Positions 21,501 to 31,100 of a DNA stretch of 64,000 nt are shown here, one piece after another; within the stretch, counting starts at the first letter, position 1, and every line of letters begins with the position of its first letter. The position numbers and the translations under genes are program-made. Location of the stretch: contig JBEWZL010000077.1 in the NCBI GenBank assembly GCA_045837725.1, forward strand, positions 372,001-436,000, read 5' to 3'. The DNA is from Vermamoeba vermiformis. Lineage: Eukaryota; Tubulinea; Echinamoebida. The notes below the pieces were generated by a model. The model worked only from the letters and a program-made list of their open reading frames with translations. It was not told where the DNA came from and made no database searches.

Positions 21501-24500
21501 GTCAGTAAATTTACAGGGAGATTCGTCAGCGTTGATGATGAAGTCGTCCGTGTAACTTTTCTCTTCTAGTAGCCTCTTGTATTCTTTCACAAATGACTCA
21601 ATAATATCAATAGTGACAGAATTGACACGTCCCATGTCGAGGTCTTTACCAAACGCGTGAGAGATGTGATCTGAATTGCGGATCAGAAAATTGCTAAACC
21701 AGTGATCGCCTCGCCAGTCTTCAGGGAGCTCAAATATCTTACGTACAAAACTAATGAATACACTTCTCGACAGAGCTATTCCGCTTGCTGAAAAAGCTAA
21801 AATGATGCTGCATAGTCTTTTTTCTTGCTGATCGGTGAGCATCTGATTTCCATGTTTCTTCTCTTTATTCTTTTGAGCCCGCTGGTAGGCTTTGCGAAGT
21901 GTTTCGAATTTATTGGGACTATTCCGCGTCAAATCGCGAATAATTTCGCTAATTGTCTCGCCGTTTTCTGAAATCCGTTGATTGATCTCATGAATTTCGT
22001 TTTCATACTTCGCCATTACAGGTCAGAAAAATTATAAATAAAATCAATACTATTGAACAACAAGCTGTCGTGTTCGTGTGCGAAGCAACTTATTGAATGC
22101 CGTTGGTAAAATAATTTGCGAAATTACGCAAAAAAATCGGTTGGGACAAAATCAGGGGTTTGGGACAAAATCGGCGACTCACTCTAAAATATGGCGAAAA
22201 AATCTGAAAAAAAAATCTTACGCCCTCGATCTCTTGGTCATTTCTGTACCACTGGTAGCTCAGACGGTACTCAGGTGTGGCTATTGCTGAGAAAGTGACG
22301 TTGTTACCCTCTTGTACGTCTGCGACTGGCTGATTGAAAATCTCGTTCTGCAGCACAGGGCCGCCGAGCAGTTCTAATTGAGTCACGTGTTTTTCAAGAG
22401 GTATTGAGCCTCGATTGTTGTGTATAAAAATGTCGTATGAGCCACGGTGCCTCTCTGTGACGTTCGGAATAAGCAATGTCGGGGATGTTTCTCCTGTTTT
22501 AGCGTGTCAAAAGTGTCAACGTGAGACACGGCCAAAAACAACTTACCCGGCAAAGGCGTGCGGTTTACAGCCCATGTGAACTTTAGATTGCTTAGTGCTT
22601 GACTAGACAAGTCGACAGAGAGTGTTACAGGATGGCCCACAAATGCGTAGGCGACGGGATAGTTGGGCGAGTTGACTTCCAAAGGCACGACCGTGACCGA
22701 GAAGTCTATTGGCCCCGCAGTGCCAGCCAAGTTGTGCATGTAGAGTTGGTAAGGTCCAGCGTGCTGATCAGTCACACTTTTAATCTGGAATCGACTCGTA
22801 TTTACCGCCACCACAATGCCGTTGTGTTTCCACTCGTACAACACGCCCCAGCTAGCAGACACCGCATCGATTTGCAGCTCGGCACCCTCTAACACCTCGT
22901 AGCTGGAGCTCAGCGGCACCACTAGCTCGGGAAGTGTGACAACAACGATGGTCGTTGAGACTGTGGCTGATCCAGAGGGATTGCTTGCAGTTACACGAAG
23001 GATTGTGCCGTTGTACGCGGTGGTGACTTGTGGCAAAATCCAGAAAGTATCTGAAGTGTTGTCGAGTACGACAGTATCGTTCAGGACCCAAGTGTACGTG
23101 ATGCCGCCTGTTGCTGGCCGATCGAACAGATTGGACCTGCCAACCACGATAGGAGTTATGTCGCGCGGGGTACGATCGAACACTGGTTTTGGCTGAACTA
23201 CGATGAAACCTGGCGCACTTGTGAGTTGTCCTGCGCGATTTGAAACTGTGACAAAAGCAACAATCTCAGCTCCCGTGTGGATGACATTAGGCACCACGAT
23301 AGTAGAGCTTGTTTCGGACTCGATGGTTGTGAATTTAAAAGAAGGTATTAATCTCCATTGGAACTCGAGCGATCTACCCTCCGCTGTGACACTCAGTTCG
23401 GCAGTCTGATTGAGAAATATTCGGACAGTTTCGGGTTGTTGAGTGATACTTGGTTCTGGCTCCATCATCAGCGCGATGTTAACTGCGGTCGAAAATCCGT
23501 TAACGTTGAACGCCTCGCCTCTTATGACAAGCCCATCGTCTGCTTCAGTTAAGGGCCACAAGGTGAGCTGGGACGAGTTCTGGTAAGGTATGAGAGTTGA
23601 GCCTTTGTACCACCGATATTGCGCGCCTTCGCCAACGGTTTCCATGAATAGAATGGGTGTTTCATCAAGCCAAAAGGAAACAGGAGATTCAGAGTAGTCG
23701 ATAATTTGCGGCGCGGGCTCGGGATGGATCCAGATCTCAGGACCAAGTGTTGCGCCTGAAGGGTTGCTGGCTTCCAATTGATACAGCGTTGAAACAATAC
23801 TCGGGTCCAACTGCACGTCTAACGTAGTGGTATTTCGCTGGCCTATAGTCTCGTTGTTCCTGAGCCATCGAATAGCGAGCTCTTCGCCGAACATTTGATT
23901 GGTCAAATCCAACGTGATTGTATCATTTAGCAGCAAATTGAAGTCCCGCCTCGTGTAGTCGATGAACCAAGGCTGTGGGTTGAATGCGACTTGCATTTGG
24001 GACTCTGCAAACCCATTGGGATTTGAGACCCGAACCACAACTTCCGTCGAGTCAGCGATCGTAGATCCCGCTTGAAGTTCTATTGTTGTTAATCCTGTCA
24101 AGTCTTCTTGTTTGATTCCGTTGACGAACCATTCGTATTGAAGACGCTGACCAACTGCCGTGGCAGAAAAAAACACCGTTCGCCCCGGAAAAACTGCAGC
24201 TGGATCGACTAGTGTAGACAAAATTGTTGGACTTGGATAAGCTACAAGGACAGTAGGCGCCGTCTTCAATGAAAGGCCATCGGTGCTGATGCTAACGGTA
24301 TACTTGGCACCATCGTCTTCAAGCGTAAAGTTGGCGATGTCAATGCTTGGCGAAGTTTCTCCGGGAAGTGGAACGCCGTTTCTGTGCCATTGATAAAATA
24401 CTTCAAAGTTGTCTTTTTCTGATTATTAAATATTAGCAAAATCAATATTGATATGAATCATGCTTACTCAAAACTTTAACGGCAAGTCGGATCGAGTCTC

Positions 24501-25471
24501 CGACGAACATAAATACTTTGCTTGGTGGGCTTTCTTTGATAGAGAACGGCTTGCTGGCAAGCATGATTTCCACTTCGGTTGATTGTCCGCAGGCATCTTC
24601 AATTATGACTGAATAAGCACCAAAATCTTGTGGTTCGAAGGAAGAAAAGTTTAAAGTGTTGGCGGCTGATAAAATTACGTTGTCTCTCAGCCACGTGAAG
24701 CGAAGGTCCAGCCCTGTAGCCTCCACAGAAATGGAAAAGGGCATTCCAACATCTGGGGAGTTAGGGCTTATTTCTTGAACGATTATTGTGGGACACACCC
24801 GCAAACTGGCTGTGCGGGATGTGATGCTTGTTTGACACTCGTCACTAACTCGAACGGAATACAAGCCGTCATTATATTCTTGAGTTTCTAAAATTGAATA
24901 GGTTGGTTGAGTGGCTCCAGCTATCAGTTCGTTATTGAAAAGCCATTGATACGAGATTTGTGTTCCAGATGCGCTTGACCAAAATTGAACAGGTGAGCCA
25001 ACGACGGCAAATGCATCTTGAGGGTGTTGGTCTATCAATAGTGGTCTGCAAAAGGAAAACATATCCGAATATTGTAGAACGGTCCTGCATCCTCTTTGCG
25101 AGAAAGAGTTAAGTCGTAGCCTCAGGCGGCCGGTTGGCGCATCGAACCTAGAAGTCCACCGAAATGATGATTCGGTAAAGGAGGCCGAGCCTAATCTACT
25201 GCATCCTTGTGTCTGAGCACCTGGACAGAATTGAATTTCTACGGTGTTTGGCGAGCATAGCGGAAAGGTTTCCCAGGTCCATTGTAAAGTTATTATTTGT
25301 CCTGCTGTAATTGGGCCGCCTCTAGGACTTGTCGTAAAGCCCGATATCTCGTTGATCTGACCTGTTTCAGAATTTAAGTCGAAGTTAATGATTCTACTGC
25401 AGCTTACATTTATAACTGCCAAAAAATAACGGCAATAGATATAAAAGTAGACTCAAAAATTTAACCTCCAT
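18537..25471 (-). CDS. Receptor-like TKL protein kinase with about eleven Ig-like domains
   Basis: The start at 25471 gives a signal peptide (MEVKFLSLLLYLLPLFFG). A short intron then splices, within a TGT codon, into the first extracellular domain (Cys-rich, not clearly Ig). About 11 Ig-like repeats follow, each with a central Trp after a polar strand (YQWLFNN, FTWLRDN, YQWHRNG, YEWFVNG, IRWLRNN, YRWYKGS, FQWRLIP, YTWVLND, YEWKHNG, FTWAVNR, YQWYRND). One membrane helix comes next (ISLVVVLVCSSAVVAIVVTV) and then a juxtamembrane region of about 190 residues of unknown fold. The kinase domain has GEGGFGVVY, AVKML, HRDIKADN, DFG, GTPIYMAPE and CWHPEPEKR. HRDIKADN suggests Ser/Thr specificity, so TKL rather than true tyrosine kinase. 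A pogo-like transposon lies in the intron within the last Ig domain. The predicted role is a cell-surface receptor; the ligand is unknown. Confidence 0.8.
20152..20198 (+). repeat. Left terminal inverted repeat of pogo-like element
   Basis: Begins AGAGTGAGTC and contains the motif ATTTTGTCCCAAAC twice in tandem, separated by a C-rich spacer. It matches the right repeat with only a few mismatches. The doubled motif is a plausible paired transposase binding site. Confidence 0.85.
20304..22016 (-). CDS. Pogo/Tigger-like DDE transposase (570 aa)
   Basis: A single intact frame starting MAKYENEIHEINQR. The N-terminal half is helical and fits DNA-binding HTH domains. The DDE_1 catalytic core shows INADESPCKF (first Asp), ALLLLDRHSTH (second) and THLLQPLDDVIFGSFKR (third), the pattern of pogo, Tigger and CENP-B-related transposases. 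After the core there is a long Lys/Glu coiled coil (KEREDKKRKREEEKEE) and a Cys-rich finger (CSPCRR, CTSC, CKKC). It ends in an acidic tail. It is transcribed in the same direction as the host receptor gene. The intact catalytic residues suggest possible activity. Confidence 0.88.
   Translation of the reverse strand: MAKYENEIHEINQRISENGETISEIIRDLTRNSPNKFETLRKAYQRAQKNKEKKHGNQMLTDQQEKRLCSIILAFSASGIALSRSVFISFVRKIFELPEDWRGDHWFSNFLIRNSDHISHAFGKDLDMGRVNSVTIDIIESFVKEYKRLLEEKSYTDDFIINADESPCKFTDGESSKILTSANSKKQGRLSTPKSHLRTILPFVAASGRVWMIVLIYKDMSQNGNEKKNSIPVTTELRYTRSTIPTYYATTANGFITNELWKQIIARLVERLSAFKQGQPALLLLDRHSTHLELTSINLLLDSDIQPLYLPAHTTHLLQPLDDVIFGSFKRKMRVKRDLERMRRLLTGETLHSVIEDIITEEKSNIFDKEVIKAGFRHTGIWPFDSALISKKFQNMYMFDTKPQLHTSEDEEVKAMALILKEALIPNQTKTPIKRVRANERNKLVTGQQLVIYAREKEEKALKEKEAKELAKKEREDKKRKREEEKEERQELVKRRKLDKQSDVISRTCSPCRRIYTKKHKFWVCTSCNSYQVCKKCQKRDIHDEHAAECGSDLSEERSDLASDEGELHD
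22140..22185 (-). repeat. Right terminal inverted repeat of pogo-like element
   Basis: Reverse complement of the left repeat, ending GACTCACTCT, again with two GGGACAAAAT motifs. Confidence 0.85.
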
Positions 25472-25606
25472 TGAGGTCTTCCTCAGTTGTTTTGCAAGTG
25501 AACTAAAAAAAATCTCGTTGATGTGTTGACAGCGGAAAAAACCCGCGCAATATTTTAATCGTTGCGCACTAAACAGGATCCAGCTTGGTTAACTAACGTT
25601 TTCATT

Positions 25607-27068
25607 TCAACAGTGTGGCCGCGTGTAACATCCATGTGAAGCGGTTCCCGTACAAGTGTAAATTTGCAAAGTGCTCTGTTTGCGTGTCCAATTGTAGCCA
25701 CCGCCTTTAGCTTGCACAAGCATGTTTGAGCAGCCTACGTTGTGGTAAGTAAGTGGCACTACTTGAGGGACGTTCCAGTTGTCGGAGGTGAATGTCAAAG
25801 TCGAGTCCACAGTCACGCAATTGGCACAATAAAATTGACCGTTTGGATAAGTTTTCACTGTAACGCTGACAGGGCCGAGCTCTTCGATAGGCGGGGAGGT
25901 CAATGAGATGGTAGGCTGGACGTCGGCAGATCCGTCAGAGTACATAATAAAGGGATAGGGAGGAGTCACACGGAAGCCTGTTTAGTTCAACCGTTAGACT
26001 GAGAATACTACGATTACTACAAGTAGATGACGTACCAGCGTCGCCGTTGCCACATCGAGATTGCCATTGATCGGGTACCGCAAAGTCTGCATCGGATACT
26101 GAGGTCTTGAAGGTATGATAAACTCGCACGTAGTACCTGTGCAGTCCCGTTAGTAAGTATAACTAACATATCTCAGTTGATTTTTGTTGACCGACTTACG
26201 AATCAGATCCGAAGCCATGTCCAGCTTCTGCTTGAATGTCCATAGCAGGCAAGGGATTAGCACCTTGTGTGAACATGACGCTGTTGCACGGAACGTTTCC
26301 GATGCCGGATGTAGTCAATTTGCAAATGTCGGTAGAATCCCATCTCTTTAATAGCATTAAAAATATATTAGAAAGACTTAAATAATTATATTATTAACAT
26401 AACGTACGTCAGTCCAAATACCAAGCTCGTCCACGTAATAGGGACCGGTGTATTGCAAGTTGTTCGGCAGTTCATAAAACGGACCAACTTCTTCGAAAGT
26501 TTGGCTGTTCGCAGCGTACATCCAACTATCAGGCCAAGGACCTTGATCGTCGACCTGTTCGTAGTAGCACTTTACTGTGTTGTTGTACGGGTAGCCTGGA
26601 TTCAGTACAAATTGGGTGTAGTTTTGGCCGTAAGTCTGTAATAATTAATAAAGGTAAGAACATTATTGACGTAAGCTGCTCGTGATTTTGAAATACCGTA
26701 TATGCTACAATTTTAGCTTAAATCAAAATTAATTCTCGATCACGTTAAGTGCAAGTACTTACGCTGGTTGGATCAGCGCCAGACGGTCTAAAAATTAAGA
26801 GGTATTCTCCGGGGAGGTAAGGATAGATGGCTTTTGCTCTTTTGTTCGGTAAATCCAAGTAAAAAGAGCTCATCTGGCCAGGCATTCTATAACCAAGATC
26901 TAAAACGTACATTAATATTTTCTTAATCATAAACCTTGTAGGTTACTCACTTGAAGCATTGAAAATAGCAGTAAAGACTTCCGGATACGGATTTAGCGTT
27001 GGTTTGCCTTTCGAGTACACAACGGCAAGCAAGCAACAAGCGAACAACAGTCCTAAGATGCTCTTCAT
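25607..27068 (-). CDS. Secreted protein with signal peptide and Calx-beta-like C-terminal strand motif
   Basis: Five or six exons. It starts MKSILGLLFACCLLAVVYSK, a clear signal peptide, followed by extracellular-type sequence with several N-glycosylation motifs and paired cysteines. Near the C-terminus it has LTFTSDNWNVPQVVPLTY. This resembles the TFTxxNWxxPQxVxV strand repeated in bacterial and eukaryotic Calx-beta-like domains. The protein ends TASHGCYTRPHC and has no membrane anchor. It is directly upstream of the Ig receptor kinase on the same strand (about 135 bp apart), so it could be a secreted partner, but that is only a guess. No enzyme motif is seen. Confidence 0.65.
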
Positions 27069-27294
27069 GTCGTGACTGGCTATTATATACAAAGAATCAC
27101 CGTTTTTTGTTATGTTTTAACTGTCTGTCGAAGAATGTTCGGTTCGACAGCAGAAGGATCTGAACTCTTTCTGGCGACTTTTCGAGCACGTGGCCGGTAC
27201 AAAATAGGCATAAATCGCCTTGTTTGAATTTAATTGCTCGAAAATATTCCCAACGAAGGTCACAGTCTTAAAACATAAAGATCTGGATCGAAGG
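27069..27294. promoter_or_regulatory. Bidirectional promoter of two secreted-protein genes
   Basis: 226 bp between divergent start codons. It contains CTGTCGAA and TTCGACAG as an 8-bp inverted repeat near 27123-27148, and a TATATA-like stretch near 27083. Neither is proved functional. Confidence 0.4.
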
Positions 27295-27900
27295 ATGAAT
27301 TTTCAAAGCGCAACAATAATTGTCGTAGTTTTGTTGGTTGCTTCGGCATCTGCAGAGTGGATGGTCGCCGGACACTGCGGTGGCAACAAAGTCAATGGTA
27401 TTACCATCTCAAACGGCAATTGCTCGCCTAATGGTTCCTTCTACAACCTGATCGTAACGAAGCGTGGAAAAGCTCACTTGCACTGGTGCACTGATAGCGC
27501 TTGTACTTCGTGCACAGATATGAAAGATTATGAAATAATACCATTTGATAATTGTACTACAGCTCAGTTTAGATACACCACAAAAACGAATCCCGAATCT
27601 GCCGTTATCGCGCTACTTGGTGGAATGGCCTACGGATTCGGTGACTCGTACGACAACTGCACAACTGCATGCGAGACAGGTTATTATGCTGCCAACAGAT
27701 GCAATTCGTATCCTAAAAAAGGTATTTCTCAAAGGATTGATTGCACTCCTGGCGAGCAGACAGGATTACAGATTAATTACGGGCATGATGCGATGTGCCA
27801 AGGAGAGACTTCCAGTAGCCCCCTCCCGGTAGGAACTGGTTGTAACGGCGATAACAGTGGAGGGAAGATAAGATTCTCTTTCTGCAAGTTCCAAAAATAG
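27295..27900 (+). CDS. Secreted Cys-rich protein (201 aa)
   Basis: Starting at the ATG at 27295 gives a classical signal peptide (MNFQSATIIVVVLLVASASA, cleavage near AEW). An upstream in-frame extension would spoil it. The mature part is Cys-rich (about 14 Cys; CTDSACTSC, CTTACETG), with several NCT/NGS glycosylation sites and no membrane segment. It is intronless, unlike its neighbours. The family is not recognised; an extracellular disulfide-bonded protein is a safe description. Confidence 0.7.
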   Translation: MNFQSATIIVVVLLVASASAEWMVAGHCGGNKVNGITISNGNCSPNGSFYNLIVTKRGKAHLHWCTDSACTSCTDMKDYEIIPFDNCTTAQFRYTTKTNPESAVIALLGGMAYGFGDSYDNCTTACETGYYAANRCNSYPKKGISQRIDCTPGEQTGLQINYGHDAMCQGETSSSPLPVGTGCNGDNSGGKIRFSFCKFQK

Positions 27901-28117
27901 AATTATTTAACGGAACGCAGTACTGCGATTTATTATTGTATATTAGATTAATACTGGTTGAAAATAAAAAAATAGCCATCAAACTCTTGTTTGGACAATT
28001 ACTCACCGCCTTGATTACATCATCGCGCACAACTTTTAGGCTTACTGATATGCAAGGATTTCTCATTTTATTATTCACATGAACTTATTTTACATTGTTT
28101 TATTATTCAAGCATCTA

Positions 28118-31100
28118 CTATGCTTGTTCTTCGTCTTCGTAGCCAAGAGCAGTCCATAGCCACGAGAACCAGCCCGATTGTTGTTGCTGTTGTTGACCGG
28201 ATCTAGGATTGTTCGTTCTGGCCGGCGGTTTAGCACCCGCTTCAATATCAATTGTAGTGTTGTTGTTATTGGCAGGGACCATATTACTTGCTGGCGGCAA
28301 AATGTCCACGGCCTTGGTGCCAGATCCGCTCACTGGAACGATAGGCAAAGTTGCCATGTTGGTATTATTAGCGCCTAATAACGTTCTGTATTCTTCAATG
28401 ATCTGTCGCAGTTCATTATTTTCGACTTTCAACTCGATGATGACAGTGTTCAATTGCGCGACAGTTTGTTCGAGATCGTTAGCGCGGTACAGATTTGTCG
28501 GGTTGTGCGCGGGATGATTGTTTTCATCGTGGTTCATGGTCGATGGCAAAAGATTGTACTGCTTGAGAATGTTCTCGAATTGCGTGCGTTCACTTTCAAT
28601 CTTGTTCTTCTCTTCAAGCAGCACTTCTTTCTCCTTATTCACGTTCTCTAATTTCTCCGTCAACGATGACACTTTGTTGACAGCATCGGCCTCGACAGCA
28701 CGCTCTTGCAACAATTCTTCCAAGACACGTGTCTGTTGGTGCAATTGCTTGCTAACAGTCACTTTCTCGCGCTTCAAAATTTCAATCTCGGTACGAAGTG
28801 CATTGACTTGGGCGTCATTGCTGAGCGGGATCTTTGCATCAGCTTGGACCCTAATAGCGGCTTCTAATTCTTCAATGCGCTTGCCTTGTTGAGCAATCTT
28901 CTCGAGCATTGACTGATGGTCGGCACCGTCTTGAAAAAATATCATTAGTAACTCGTGAAAAAATTGCTAAAGTGTCATGTGGACGTACCCGGCAAAGTGC
29001 TTTTAGCCTGCAACAAGGTGTTTTGTTGCTCGATTTGACGTTGAAGTTGCACCAAGGTCTGTTTCAGCTGATTGTTCTCGTTCTGATACTGATCCACGTC
29101 ACCGTTCAATTTGTAAATCGTGTCGAAGATCTCTCTGTTCTTGTCATTAGAGTCAATCAACTCGCGCTTCAACGCATCAAGTTGCTCGGCCAAACTCTTG
29201 TTGCTGCTGCTTAGCGCGTGTAACTCCTCGGACAAAGTCACGCTAGTATGATTCAGCTGTGAATTTTCCTCGGAAAGTTTTGAGTTGCCTTCAGTCATCA
29301 CCGCCAATTCTTCTCTCAACCGCGAAATTTCGTTTTCTTTGAGCATAGTCAACTCGTCCAATTGTCGCTGGAAGTCTTGTTGTTGATCAGACAATCTCGT
29401 GTGTTCGAGGCTCTTAGACTCAGCCTCTTCTTCCTTGGCCTTAAGCTCTTGTTTGACGCGCTCAAGTTCCTCTTCGAGCGTGACCACTCGCTGGTTGATC
29501 AACGTGATTTCTTTTTCTTTCACGTCTGAATGAGTCTTGTACTTGACGAGGTCTCTGTTCTTGGCCTCTAATTTGGCAGTGAGCTCGTAGAACTCTTCTT
29601 TCTTGTTCTCCAATTCGTTCATCAACTCGTTCTTCTGTTGCATCAACTCGTCCAACATATCAGTGTTCTGTTGGGCCTTGGACTGTTCTTCTTGCAATTG
29701 GCTGTTCAACGACTCTTGGACGGACTGTTGTTCATTGAATTGTTGCGTGATAGTGTTCAATTGTTCTTGCAACTGTTGCACTTGTTGACGCAGTTGTTGG
29801 CTTTCAGCGGACTCGGATTCACTGCGCTCAGCTTGCACGGCTACAACGCGGCGTTAGTAAAGACTTGCCTAATATGGTAATGCCGTTCAGTGAAAACGTA
29901 CCTTTAGCTTGCTCGGTCATCTGTTGCATGGTCAAGTACTGGCTGCGAATCTTTTCGTTGGCTTCTGACAGCAATTGTTCCAACTGACGCTTGTCAGAGT
30001 CGAGTCTGTCAACACGTTCCGCGAGTTGTTTGACTTGTCCTTTGAACGACTGAGCCTCGGACATGAAGTCATTGGCAGTCTGAACTTGTTCTTTCAACTG
30101 CGCGTTTTTCTCAGAAATTTGAGCTGTCAACTGTGACACTTGAGCTTGTAACTTTGACACGGCTGCAGCTTGAGAACTGAATTCGCCAGATTTGTCGGTC
30201 AAAGTCGCGTTGAGTTGTTCCTTTTCGCTAACAAGTTGCTCGAATCTCGTGTTCATTTCTTCGATCTTCTTGTTCAATTCTTCGTTGTGCGAGGTCAACT
30301 CTTGAATCTTATCGTTCAATTGGCTCTTTTCATTGAACAAAGTTGAAATTCGTTCAGCGAATTTGGCCTCGAGCTCTTGTACATTTTCATTGCCTTGAGC
30401 TTGCTCAGTGGACTTAGCCAACTCTTCTTTCACCGATTCAAGATCGCGTTTGGCTTGCTCGAGTTGACTGTCCTTCTCGGCAACAGATCTTTGCAGTTCT
30501 TCGAAATCTCGCTTGGAGTTTTCCAAGGTTTGCACGAGCTCGTTCTTTTCAGCTTGCCAATTGTTGTTTTGGTCGTTGGCTTGCTGTTCTAACTTAGCCT
30601 GCAAATCTTGAATCAATTTGTTCTGTTTCTTCAGTTGCACGGCCTTCTGTTGCAATTCAGTGAAATATTGTTGGGCAGTTTCGACCTGTTCCTTCAATTG
30701 ATCGTTTTTACGGTGCAATTGCGATGAAATTTCATCGAATTGGTGCGTCTTTTCAGCCAATTGCTTTTGCAGTTCTTTCGTGTGCGAGCGCATCTGTTCT
30801 ATGGCGTCATTTTGTTCTTGGAATTCTTGTTCCTGGGCACTAGCCAGATCGATTTTTTCACGTTGCAAATTGGCGATTTGTTCTTGGAACATTTTGACAT
30901 TTTCACCGAGAATTCTTTCAGACTCTTCAATGTCCTTAGACTTTTGTGCAAGCAATTGATCACGTTCTTGAACAGACAAACTCAACGTCTCTAACTGCTT
31001 CTCTCGTTCTTCAGCGGCTTGTTGAAGTTTTTGCACTTGTTCGTTCAGATCCGCAATAATCTTCTTGGTAGTTTCATCCGAAGAAGAATTGGATTCGAGC

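Larger units (their letters stand above)
20152..22185 (-). mobile_element. Pogo/Tigger-like (Tc1/mariner superfamily) DNA transposon in an intron
   Basis: About 2.03 kb bounded by near-identical terminal inverted repeats, containing one intact transposase frame. The host receptor-kinase reading frame is phase 0 on both sides (exon ends before GTAAGA near 22226, resumes after CAG near 20137). Without the element the intron would be roughly 55 nt, the usual size here. TA flanks the left end (20150-20151) and TA can be read at the right end (22185-22186), consistent with the family's TA target duplication, though the ends differ by one base. Near-identical repeats and an open frame suggest a recent insertion. 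Confidence 0.85.
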
